64,000 nucleotides of DNA from Paramoeba atlantica (Eukaryota > Discosea), in contig CDRNVI010000066.1 in NCBI GenBank assembly GCA_977017575.1, positions 1 to 64,000 on the forward strand. Reading direction: 5' to 3'. This document shows positions 40,632 to 49,404 of this stretch, piece after piece. Position 1 is the first letter of the stretch, and each line of letters opens with the position of its first letter. A program made the position numbers and the translations under genes. The notes beneath the pieces were generated by a model. It saw only the letters and a list, made by a program, of their open reading frames with translations, did not search any database and was not told the DNA's origin.

Positions 40632-40933
40632 GGTATATCAGTTTGTGGCGCTAGAAGTCAAGAGTGTGGAACCATAGGCAAAGATTTTTCTGAGCTTTAG
40701 GAAGTGACACTGGTAAAACTATATCTATTAAATCAAGGAAAACGTAAATTATGTATGTGGCACTACAATAGTCAATGTACGTCAATAGTCAATGTATGTG
40801 GCACTATTCTAGTCCAGAATAGTCTATTCTGGACTAGAACGATGTGCAACCAAACATGTGTACATACGATAATTGAGGTCAAACATGCTAAATTCGCACT
40901 TGAACAAAACTTCACATGAAAGAGTAGGCAGGA
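40632..40933. other. Spacer with a 33-bp perfect palindrome
   Basis: TTCTAGTCCAGAATAG (40807-40822) and its exact reverse complement (40824-40839) flank one base. CAATAGTCAATGTA-type phrases repeat at 40766-40797. The palindrome would form a strong hairpin in the RNA between the FAD protein gene and PIF1. Confidence 0.7.
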
Positions 40934-42373
40934 TTAAAACCTTCGCAGAGGGAACAGAAGTTTTTTCCAAGCCCTTTTGTAACGGCCCATAAAGCGCATT
41001 TTGAAACGACTGCATACATAGCCGAATGTCGTTCGCGGTAGGAGGGCGTAGTCAAGTAAACTCTGGTGATGCGAATACATCTTTTCGACCTCGGGACGAC
41101 GCGTTTCTTGCAGCCAGCGTGGGGCGTTGACAGTATTACTGGCTAGTTGGGAGCTAAGTTCCATACAATCCTGAAAGGCGATTGCCTCTGTGACGTCAAT
41201 CGCATCAGTGTGTGAACAGTGCGCCGAGTGGCCTATGCGAAGAAACTTCCCATCCATCTCTGACCAAAAGGGGAGAACGTACTGCGGGGTACGGTAGACC
41301 AGAAAGTCTCTCGCCGTTGTGTACTTTTGCGTGTGAAGAATCAGAGGTTTAAACATTGTGTGGGAAATGTAGCCCGGGAGATTGCCAGTGAAGACGCGCA
41401 CCAGCTCTCGCCAGAAGGTAGTGGGATCGCAACTCGTACGGCGAGGATCGGAAAGTTCCTCGGAAAGGCTCAAAATGACACTGTAGTACAACCGTGAAGG
41501 GCTCATCATCGGTCTTACAATCACCTTAGACTCTGTTGGAGTAAGAATTTCAACGATTTCTTGACTCCCAGGGGTAAACCGTTTTTCCATGTCCGTGACG
41601 GGTGAAAACTCTGGTACTTTGTACTCCAACCACCGAAGAGATTTCGCGTCACTTAATGTCTCCTCGTTCTGCACATGGTACCTTGTTTGCTCATCCGTTT
41701 GAGAACAGTCGGGGAGTATCGAGTGATGACGTGATGTAGCAATCACTTTCCGGTACACCCGTGTTACGCCTGGGTTGTTCAGAAACCGAAGACTGACGCA
41801 ATCTTCTCCCGCCACGGTCATTGTCCGCGCATCCACAACTGAGCCTGGGGAAAGTACTGTACATGCGTACTGGCTGAGCCGGCAAAGTGACAGCAGAGAG
41901 TCCTCAATGCGTTGCCGATCGCAGCAGTAGAACGTCGGTGCCTCATCGCCCTTCTCACAGAGTCCCGCGAGATCGAGATCGCAGAGGTCATTCCCTACGT
42001 GGTCGAATGAGATCAGCCGACCTGCCACACTACCGTGGGGGACGGAAATCCCCATGACATCCCCGAGCACTTGTGTGGCACCCGGGGTAAGCACCACGGA
42101 CCCCCGGTCCTGGTCACTCTCCGGACTCTCGGTGATCGCGAGATCACACTCTAGCCCACGAAGGCGAAGGCAAAGCGCCATAAAGGGTGCAGTGATTCCC
42201 TCTCCCAGAACGAGGTACCGGTTTGAGGGCCCCGAGGAAGCACCGGGCTGGAAAGTAGGGGCTGGAGCAGGTGGGATGGGGTAAGAGAATACTCCTGCGG
42301 CTTTTGCGCCACGACTGCTGAGAAGGTGAGACGGAGAACGTTGAAACGAAAGACGAGGTGTAGAAGGTTGCAT
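40934..42373 (-). CDS. FAD-dependent monooxygenase-like protein
   Basis: The fold resembles the PHBH/UbiH group of flavin monooxygenases. About 50 residues in, YLVLGEGITAPFMALCLRLRGL takes the place of the GxGxxG FAD-binding loop (here GEGITA). FYCCDRQRIEDSLLSL corresponds to the substrate-domain start (usually R.L...L), and IGHSAHCSHTDAIDVTEAIAFQDCMEL replaces GDAAHxxxPxxGQGxNxxxEDA. The Asp of the GD motif and the glycines are changed, so flavin binding may be weak or lost. The C-terminus is basic (MGRYKRAWKKLLFPLRRF). ATG at 42373 is used; the frame opens 17 codons earlier only at TTG. Function unknown. Confidence 0.6.
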   Translation of the reverse strand: MQPSTPRLSFQRSPSHLLSSRGAKAAGVFSYPIPPAPAPTFQPGASSGPSNRYLVLGEGITAPFMALCLRLRGLECDLAITESPESDQDRGSVVLTPGATQVLGDVMGISVPHGSVAGRLISFDHVGNDLCDLDLAGLCEKGDEAPTFYCCDRQRIEDSLLSLCRLSQYACTVLSPGSVVDARTMTVAGEDCVSLRFLNNPGVTRVYRKVIATSRHHSILPDCSQTDEQTRYHVQNEETLSDAKSLRWLEYKVPEFSPVTDMEKRFTPGSQEIVEILTPTESKVIVRPMMSPSRLYYSVILSLSEELSDPRRTSCDPTTFWRELVRVFTGNLPGYISHTMFKPLILHTQKYTTARDFLVYRTPQYVLPFWSEMDGKFLRIGHSAHCSHTDAIDVTEAIAFQDCMELSSQLASNTVNAPRWLQETRRPEVEKMYSHHQSLLDYALLPRTTFGYVCSRFKMRFMGRYKRAWKKLLFPLRRF

Positions 42374-43026
42374 GTTAAGGGGTTGTGATCTCAGTTTAGT
42401 GACAAAAACGTTATGTTGATCCAATATGATAGTAGATAAATTTTAGCACTCTTCTAGTACTGTTCCCCCTCCTTTAAAGCGCACCTCAATTTTCGTCAAA
42501 AGTGCACTTAAACGGGGGAAGGGTCTGAATCACTACATAAAAGAAATTGGCGCTGTTTCGCGGCACTGCAGTTTGCACCTCAACTGTATGTGCACTTAAA
42601 CGGGGGATCGGACCGGGTACGCTTAAGGGGAGGGGGACAGTATTTCTTCAAAGTTTAGATGAACACATTTTTTTCGAATACAAAAGACCCAACGTTACCA
42701 CCAATGTGTGTATTATTGTAGCATATTGTAGCATATTGTTTTCGCGTTCGCTGACGGCGTTGTATTTAATTTACGTTGTCTGATAGCCACGTGAGCTATG
42801 CCCTAGCACAATCACGCACAGAGTGACCATAAAATGATGCCACACACATTGATTGATGCCACACATTGATTCTGCTGAAAGTATTTCAACCGCCGTCATC
42901 CCACCATTTAAGCGCAGACGAGCATGTTACGAGTACGTGCAGAACACGTTAAGATCTTCAACTTACCGAGATCTTAAACATCTCTCTACGAATCAAGCTG
43001 TCCAAGCGGTAAGGAAGGAATTCACT
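42374..43026. other. Spacer containing a small TA-flanked element
   Basis: A 650-bp stretch with no gene. Most of its left part is the MITE at 42460-42640. The rest has only a twice-repeated ATTGATGCCACACA phrase at about 42834-42865. Confidence 0.5.
42460..42640. mobile_element. 181-bp MITE flanked by TA, CTGT-C type ends
   Basis: The left end CTGTTCCCCCTCCTTTAAAG and the right end read inward CTGTCCCCCTCCCCTTAAGC are imperfect inverted repeats continuing into GCGCACC or GCGTACC. TA lies on both sides (42458-42459 and 42641-42642). Inside, GTGCACTTAAACGGGGGA occurs twice. It is the only element found outside the four repeat islands. Confidence 0.8.
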
Positions 43027-43869
43027 TTATAATTCGTCCTCGCCATAATAGCGAGATACAATACTTCCCCCAGGTGGGAATCGGTGGGAAGTGTTCTGCT
43101 CTTCTTGGTCTCCGGTGCTATGAAGTAATGGGTCATTCGCTTTTTTCAAACCGTAGGGAAAATCGTGATGCGTCTCAATGGGTCCAAAAACTCGAGCCCT
43201 ACTGCCGCGCAAATGGCAAATTTTATCCTCATCGGTAGAAGAACTTTCTTCTTGAGCATTAATCTGTTTTTTATGGCCTTTAACTCTTTTCTTTGTCTCA
43301 TATTTATGAAGTTCGTGCTCAACGGCTATTGGGTCAACCTCTTTTACTGTAACCGGAAGGACTGGAGTTTCGTAAGACTGACCTAGCGAGACACAAGGTT
43401 TGCCAGTGGTAACAGAGAGCGATCGTTCCATTTCGTTGCGCTTTGGATTATCACCAAGTAATCCCGATGTAGATGATTCAAGAATGCGGCGCTGCACTTC
43501 TATTGTCTCGTCCGTTCGTTGTTTTTTCCAACAGTGTTCCTGCTCACTAACTATGCTTCTTCTAGTCATCACATTGTCTGCAGAACTAAGGTGGGGATTT
43601 ACTGGGTTTATGCGATCCCTCTGTGTTACTGACATTCCGTACTGCATATCTTTCACACAACATTGACACACATTTTTTAGACGTGCACAGGTGTAGCACA
43701 TTACTGTGGAAGCAAGCTTTCGTGTTACAGTGCTTGGACGCCACTGATAGCTCGTATAACGTCGTTGACATATGTTGCATTCCTTCCCATTTGTCTTTTT
43801 CAGGAGTTGAACCTTTCGATTAGACCCCAGGCAACTTGAACACAATAATGGTATGTCCGTTTCTTGCAT
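43027..43869 (-). CDS. SLT11: SLT11/ECM2/RBM22-like spliceosomal zinc-finger protein
   Basis: Residues 7-75 match the N-terminal zinc module of RBM22, Slt11 and Cwc2-type proteins that enter the activated spliceosome: LLCSSCLG, GKECNICQRRYTSYQW, then MCYTCARLKNVCQCCVKD with metal-binding Cys 10, 13, 31, 34, 58, 61, 68 and 71, then QYGMSVTQRD (usually EYGLPxxxRD). After residue 85 the usual CCCH finger and RRM are absent. Instead there is a charged, disordered tail to residue 280. Either the RRM was lost or the gene is a shortened paralogue. ATG at 43869. Confidence 0.82.
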   Translation of the reverse strand: MQETDIPLLCSSCLGSNRKVQLLKKTNGKECNICQRRYTSYQWRPSTVTRKLASTVMCYTCARLKNVCQCCVKDMQYGMSVTQRDRINPVNPHLSSADNVMTRRSIVSEQEHCWKKQRTDETIEVQRRILESSTSGLLGDNPKRNEMERSLSVTTGKPCVSLGQSYETPVLPVTVKEVDPIAVEHELHKYETKKRVKGHKKQINAQEESSSTDEDKICHLRGSRARVFGPIETHHDFPYGLKKANDPLLHSTGDQEEQNTSHRFPPGGSIVSRYYGEDEL

Positions 43870-44269
43870 GATTCAGAATGCTATCATTTCATTTTACAAG
43901 AAAAAGCTTATTTTCAAGATATACGCTCTGATATTTATTGCGCTCTTATTATGATATTCATGCGCTAATATTATGATATTTATGCGCTCCTATTATTGAC
44001 TTTACCTATAAACTAATTTTAGTGACATACAACTACGAACTTCGTCGAAGTAATATTGGACCAATATTTACAAGCGTTTCTAGGCGCTCTCACCCAGTCA
44101 CTCTTCTTAGTATTAAACAGCTACGCTGTACTATTGCGAAAGTTCACATAGAACTCTGAAAAAAAAGAACCCCACAAAATCCAACAGGGATTGTTGACTC
44201 ACAAGTTTAATTATTCCAATACATTCTTCGAGTCGAAGTCTTCGTCATGCTAGGAGTGCCAAGAAAGAA
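43870..44269. other. Spacer with three tandem ~24-bp units
   Basis: Between about 43925 and 43998 the unit GCGCT, three variable bases, ATTATGATATT(C/T)AT is repeated about three times. No gene. Confidence 0.55.
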
Positions 44270-46192
44270 TCACATACCGCCCCAGTTAAAAACTTCTCGT
44301 AAGAGAGAAGTTGCATAGCTTCCAGGAGGCAGTGCGAAAGATAAATGGAGCGATCTCATTGGCTTCGATTCCTCAACTATTTCCCTGTTTTCAGGTGTTG
44401 TTAATTCCTCAGTGGAGAAGTCCATCTTGTCAGGTTTCACTATGAGGTATCGGTAACTGCCCTTTATGTTGTATTCACGTGCTTGGGTCGTAAATATAGA
44501 TTCACAACCCAATTGCGCTAATACCCTTTCGTAAAACATGCGATTTATGTGATGCTCAGGGAACAAGAGTCCTGGATCAGATCCCGGCAAAGGCAAGACA
44601 ATGTCGGTTATACAACACTTTTCAATGTTCTCACGCGTTACCACTTGTGGCTTGTCAATACTCGATGCACATGTTGTATCGTTGTGGGAAGATTCTGACG
44701 TGTCAAGATCAAGATCTGATTCTGTTCTCTCATGCTGACATCCAGTATTTGGCAGCATGAGATCTCCGACCACTACAATACTCCCAAAACAACGAATTCT
44801 CTCCGATGCTACACAATTCCATACCCAGCTTTGGACAGCATGAACGTACAGACTTCGAGTATTGCGTGGTAAGGTCATCCAAGCTCTTTGATAGTCATGA
44901 GGTTCAGAAGCCAGAGATAATAAAATTCCCTTCTCAGTCCTGAATTTAAAATTCAGCTCAGCCGCTGCCGAGGAAAATACACCTTTGGAGCCCGGTTGTG
45001 CAGACACAGACTTGATATCAGGGAGGTTTATTGCTCGCGTAGCATTGGCAAATTTCGGAGATGTTTGAGAAGCGTTCAAAAATATTAGACCGATTGCCCT
45101 ATCCAGCTTGCCCAGCAATACTTCTATGCCTATTTCATGTGTTGCTATTGGTGCGGTACCAAAACGTTGAGGTCCATAAAAGTTAATAAAACCAACGCTT
45201 CGGATATTTGCAAGGAGTTTATCTTCGCATACTCCCCAGTGCGATACTTCTCTCACTACAATTTTAAAGTAATTTCCGCGATGTGCGCCAAGCCAGAGCT
45301 TATCAGGTTTGCGCTCAGGAGAACTGACTGATACTCGGCCATGTGTATTGAGCTTTTCAACTTGACTCCAATCCCCTCGGTAAAGTGAAACACGTTGGAA
45401 TGTTTGCGCCCTTTTGTCTTTTGCACCGGAAAATCCGAATAACTTGTGAGATAGATGCAAGCTACGGGAAAGGTATTGGATGGCAGAAGCTGTATCCATG
45501 TTCCTTTTTTCCAGCGTGAAATGCAAGTAATATGGACTCTCGCATGCACGGGAGCGTTTGCGATCTTCTGATCTGCAAACTCGAATATCAAAGGAGTTGT
45601 CACCACAATATGTAGAGGTTAACAGTGGAAAACAAAATCTTACAGCTTCGTGCACTCTCGTGCGTTGTTCTTTGTTCATAGGAACTAGGAGTTTGATATT
45701 CATTATTCCTGTACGTGGCAGTTCGGAGAGCTTCTCTTGAGTAGAAGTTTCTAATGCAAAGCCCGCTTTTGGTGTTGCACCCCCTAATTTAGATTCTCGA
45801 TCCCTGTGGGAAGGCGTTTTCTTACTGCAAAGCTGCAGTACCGTTTCTAAGGCGTGCGTACCAAAGGAATCCTTAAGGAGTTGAATGTGATCTTTTTCAG
45901 CATCACTTAGTTCGGTTTTTGCTGGCGTACATGTATTGGTATTTATAGGAGGATCTTTGGATCCCAACATACCCTGATCGCAGCCGTCCGCCTCTTTTGA
46001 ATATTCTGCTATTTGCGGGACATGTATGCCCGCAATACACCCGTCTTGGCCAATTTCATGCACGATAAAATCTTCAGCGCACGCCTTCAGAACTCCACTA
46101 GGAGATATGTTACTGTGCTTGGCGAACAGCTTTGTTATAACGCCCATAGAAGCATCACTTCGATACGTACTTGGAGGCTGCTGAGAATTCAT
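44270..46192 (-). CDS. PUS7: Pseudouridine synthase PUS7/TruD family
   Basis: PUS7 isomerises uridine to pseudouridine in tRNA, snRNA and mRNA. The TruD hallmarks are clear: FGFSGAKDKRAQTFQRVS near residue 258 with the catalytic Asp, NYFKIVVREV, and INFYGPQRFGTAPIATHEIG, then the C-terminal block SFALPPGSYATSLLREVFNW. A long variable insertion (about 500-540) is acidic and Ser-rich. The length of 640 is close to human PUS7 (661). ATG at 46192 follows GAGCTAG directly, consistent with a trans-splice acceptor. Confidence 0.95.
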   Translation of the reverse strand: MNSQQPPSTYRSDASMGVITKLFAKHSNISPSGVLKACAEDFIVHEIGQDGCIAGIHVPQIAEYSKEADGCDQGMLGSKDPPINTNTCTPAKTELSDAEKDHIQLLKDSFGTHALETVLQLCSKKTPSHRDRESKLGGATPKAGFALETSTQEKLSELPRTGIMNIKLLVPMNKEQRTRVHEAVRFCFPLLTSTYCGDNSFDIRVCRSEDRKRSRACESPYYLHFTLEKRNMDTASAIQYLSRSLHLSHKLFGFSGAKDKRAQTFQRVSLYRGDWSQVEKLNTHGRVSVSSPERKPDKLWLGAHRGNYFKIVVREVSHWGVCEDKLLANIRSVGFINFYGPQRFGTAPIATHEIGIEVLLGKLDRAIGLIFLNASQTSPKFANATRAINLPDIKSVSAQPGSKGVFSSAAAELNFKFRTEKGILLSLASEPHDYQRAWMTLPRNTRSLYVHAVQSWVWNCVASERIRCFGSIVVVGDLMLPNTGCQHERTESDLDLDTSESSHNDTTCASSIDKPQVVTRENIEKCCITDIVLPLPGSDPGLLFPEHHINRMFYERVLAQLGCESIFTTQAREYNIKGSYRYLIVKPDKMDFSTEELTTPENREIVEESKPMRSLHLSFALPPGSYATSLLREVFNWGGM

Positions 46193-46711
46193 CTAGCTCA
46201 AACTTCCTTGGATGTCCTCCACCTTTAAGTTCTACTCCTCAGATGTAAGGCGGCTTTGATGGAAATACCAGTAAAATGCAACCCAGGAACATTAAAAGAG
46301 TAAACGCCAAAATCCCGCACACTAAGTAGATTTCATTACAAACATATTTTCTTGTATAGGCCACATGAAACAGAAACAGATTGGCTTGAAGTCCTTCAAT
46401 AGGCTAATGAATAATGAAGAAAAGGAAGTCGAATAGAAGTAAAAAAGGATGGGTACTGATCTACATACAGTAGTCTATTGCACATACAGTACTGTACATA
46501 CAGGCTATTGTGCGCCCAATAAGAAAGCTCAATAAAACATAAAAAGGATTACCGATCTCCAATCCTTGCGCAAGTGGTCACGAAAGGGAGGTTGACTCCT
46601 CCATTTCTTCATGTCTCTAGAACATTCCTAGCTTCATGTCTTTAGAACAAACAAACTTCCGATGTGAAAAAGTATGAGGACAAAAAATCTTTCATCCATG
46701 TTTGACGCATT
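46193..46711. other. 519-bp spacer with short repeats
   Basis: ACATACAGTA-type units occur three times at about 46464-46503, and TTCATGTCT(C/T)TAGAACA twice at about 46608-46649. No gene or RNA structure was recognised. Confidence 0.45.
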
Positions 46712-49183
46712 TTATGAATGAGGTTTTGGGTGAGACTTTCGGTTGAAATATTTACCCTTTTCCTTCGATGATTTAGGTGTTGTCACCGTACCGCGGGAGT
46801 CACCACCAGCAGAAGGTGCTTTCTCATTTGAAGGCGCAGATCTCGGCGGAGCATCCGAGCTCTCCAGACTACTGGACTGTGAGGACCGTACCGGCGACTC
46901 TCTCTGCATCCCCGCCACTGTTTTTGCGGGCATTTTCGTTGAGGATGGCGGAGTAGAGGGCCGATGGCGATGACGCGAGATGCCTCCTCGTGAGCTCCCT
47001 TCGACCGAAGCCTCGCTTTGTTCAACCTCTTTCGTAGGTAAAATCGGCCGTGTAGATCCCGCAGAAGCACTTGTTATGATCGTAGGAACTACCGGAGCCA
47101 CGGTGACCCCCGGAGGAGTAGTTTGCGAGTTTGGCTCAAACGACACTCCCGTGGCAGTGAGGCTCCCCATTGGACTCCCGGGGGGAGGAGGAAAATTCAC
47201 CGGGGTCGACGCACTCAGCTGCTCTGCCAGCGGCTTGCGCTCCCGATCGTATCTCCCACGAGGGGCATGCGTAGCCCCGGTGGAGGCAGCACGTCGACCA
47301 CCCCCACCCCCTGTAGATTGCTTTGACTCCGGGTAATGCGTCCTTGAATAGTAATGTGAACCTCGACCCGTAGCACGGTTCGAATACTCCCCACTCGGCA
47401 TCGTGCCGTGCGCTATCCCGGAAACAAAAGCCTCACCTCCCCGTCCACTCCTTAACGGCTTAACCCGCGGGTCGTAGGCGCCCACATGGGTGTGAGCTAC
47501 CGGGTACCGGGCCTCCCAGGACAGCGGGGTGGTGTACTGAGCTGCGTACCCGTGAGGGTCGGGGTAGGGGTAGTGAGGGTAACCCGCGTGTGACGCTGTT
47601 GTGTAGGACCCGGACTGCCGGGCCTCATGGGACGGAACCGTCTCGGAGGGGTGGTAGTAGTACTCACTCGGGGTTCCTCCGAGAGAGCTCTCGGCGTAGA
47701 GGTGGTGCCCCGAGCCGTAGGGGGTGGTCATCAGCGGGGTAGGTACCTGGGCGCGTGAGGGTTTGAACTCCGGCGGGAGCTCGGACATGTCGGAACGGAG
47801 ATGACCCACATAGGGGGTAGAGGGGGTTTGGTGGGGGTAGGCGGCCGAGGAGGATGCGGCGGAGTGAAGGGCTTCGACGTCCCAAGGCTCTACCACGGTT
47901 CCGTCGGAGAGTGCATAGGTGTAGGTACCGTAGTTCACTGGAGGAGTGACCGAGGGGGTGATGATGCCATGGGTGTCCCCCGCGGGGCGAGGAGGGTAAA
48001 GGTGAGGCTGCGTCGAGACCGCACTGGTGCTCATGTCCTCTGTGGGCTTTGAGTACAGAGAGGATTCCGGGGTCTGTGAAGCATAGGATTCTGTGGCTGG
48101 AATAGCCCTCTCGGCGTTGGGGTGACGTAGGTGTTCCTGTTGACAGAGGTGCCGAAGCAGGCCGTCCTTTTCGCGAAGAAAAGAGATTCTAAGATCTGGT
48201 TTCCAAGTGTTTGGAGGTGATTCTGTGACCGTTTTAGCTGTTTTCTCTAAAGAAGTCACAAAACTAGGAGTAAAAGCACGTGCATTGGGATTCAGAAATG
48301 TTTTTGAAGCAGTTGTCTCTTTCGAAACGTCCGGAGTTTCTTCAGAAGTAGTTTGCTTGTCAATAGGTAAGGTACGTGGAATCTCATCTACCGACCTAGA
48401 TCTCGGGGCTTCCTCTTTAACTATGTTCTCGCTTATGAGTAACCCAGAAGGTGTTCCAGCTTCACGACGTCCAGGAGGAATGTATGCGTTGACATTCAGG
48501 CCACCTATCAGGTCACGAGACTTTTTCGGAGAACTTCTTCCTTTAGGACGTTCCACGCCGCTAAAAAGCCTTTCCTCATCATAATCTGCGCCTATCTCAA
48601 TGCCACGATCCACCGCATGTTGAAGATTGACGACCTTACCGCGTTCTATTTTTCTGGCCGCACGTTCAGCATATTCACGCTGATCCCTTGTAAGATTTTT
48701 AGGAATAGAAGTAGTATAAAGAAGCTCATCGTAAGTGCTTTTCCCGCGTACAAGGTGCTCATTTGCTTTAAATTGGTCCCAAGAGCCTGCTCGATGTGAT
48801 TTCTCCTTCTCCAAAACGTCATCTTCATCTTCGTCGTCCTCATCTGCCCAGTTCGCAAAGCTTGTCACTGATTTATCACAGCTTTCGCTTCTCGTGATTT
48901 GCTTCTCTCGTAAATGTCTCATGATGGAGCTTTGTTCTTGACAAATACGGGAAAATTTTAATTGAATGAGGTTAACAGTAGGAATCACGGACACATCCTT
49001 GGCATCACTATTTTCAGAAAGACTGTGTACTTCGCTGACTAGTCGTCGGCACTTTAGAAGCATTATCGCTTTTTCAACGGGGGAGTAGGACGCAAAAACA
49101 CCTTCTAAAATGGTACCATCAGCTAAATGGGCCGTGGCAACTTGTCCTACCATTTCCACAAAAGTGAATAAGATTCGTTCCAT
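46712..49183 (-). CDS. ATXN2: Ataxin-2/PBP1-like RNA-binding protein
   Basis: Ataxin-2 proteins bind mRNA and PABP and organise stress granules. From the ATG at 49183: residues 11-75 are the Lsm domain (MVGQVATAHLADGTILEGVF, then VNLIQLKF). Residues about 130-185 are the LsmAD domain (SWDQFKANEHLVRG, YTTSIPKN, YAERAARKIERG), and residues about 297-308 are a PAM2 peptide LNPNARAFTPSF, which binds the MLLE domain of PABP. The remainder is disordered, rich in Pro, Ser, Thr and Tyr, and encoded by unusually GC-rich DNA (about 46780-48060). The frame is open upstream of 49183 but only to a TTG. Confidence 0.93.
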   Translation of the reverse strand: MERILFTFVEMVGQVATAHLADGTILEGVFASYSPVEKAIMLLKCRRLVSEVHSLSENSDAKDVSVIPTVNLIQLKFSRICQEQSSIMRHLREKQITRSESCDKSVTSFANWADEDDEDEDDVLEKEKSHRAGSWDQFKANEHLVRGKSTYDELLYTTSIPKNLTRDQREYAERAARKIERGKVVNLQHAVDRGIEIGADYDEERLFSGVERPKGRSSPKKSRDLIGGLNVNAYIPPGRREAGTPSGLLISENIVKEEAPRSRSVDEIPRTLPIDKQTTSEETPDVSKETTASKTFLNPNARAFTPSFVTSLEKTAKTVTESPPNTWKPDLRISFLREKDGLLRHLCQQEHLRHPNAERAIPATESYASQTPESSLYSKPTEDMSTSAVSTQPHLYPPRPAGDTHGIITPSVTPPVNYGTYTYALSDGTVVEPWDVEALHSAASSSAAYPHQTPSTPYVGHLRSDMSELPPEFKPSRAQVPTPLMTTPYGSGHHLYAESSLGGTPSEYYYHPSETVPSHEARQSGSYTTASHAGYPHYPYPDPHGYAAQYTTPLSWEARYPVAHTHVGAYDPRVKPLRSGRGGEAFVSGIAHGTMPSGEYSNRATGRGSHYYSRTHYPESKQSTGGGGGRRAASTGATHAPRGRYDRERKPLAEQLSASTPVNFPPPPGSPMGSLTATGVSFEPNSQTTPPGVTVAPVVPTIITSASAGSTRPILPTKEVEQSEASVEGSSRGGISRHRHRPSTPPSSTKMPAKTVAGMQRESPVRSSQSSSLESSDAPPRSAPSNEKAPSAGGDSRGTVTTPKSSKEKGKYFNRKSHPKPHS

Positions 49184-49404
49184 TAGTGACGTGGGTGTAT
49201 GTGTGAATAAAGTAATCAAAAAAAGATAACATAGAAAGTAAGTGGAAGTGTTCAGGTATTGACGAATAGTGCAGTATAAATTATGCAATATTTATATTTA
49301 ATATGCAATTGCAATACTTATATGTATGAACAGTTCGAAAAGCAATTCTAGACTATCAGATTTACAGGCTATGTGTTGGCTAAAAATTAATCAAAAGAAG
49401 AGTA
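49184..49404. promoter_or_regulatory. Leader of the ataxin-2 gene
   Basis: On the minus strand, CTTACTTTCTATGTTATC and TTTTTTTGATTACTTTATTC form a long pyrimidine-rich tract ending just before the ATG. This fits a trans-splicing signal, although no AG lies right at the ATG. Confidence 0.3.

Noticed and set aside
43925-43998. Promoter or origin in the tandem GCGCT...ATTATGATATT units
   Set aside because: Short tandem repeats in one spacer alone do not support either role.
46743-48584. Several plus-strand frames opposite ataxin-2
   Set aside because: GC-rich DNA has few stops, so shadow frames are expected; none shows a domain, and the minus-strand gene is certain.
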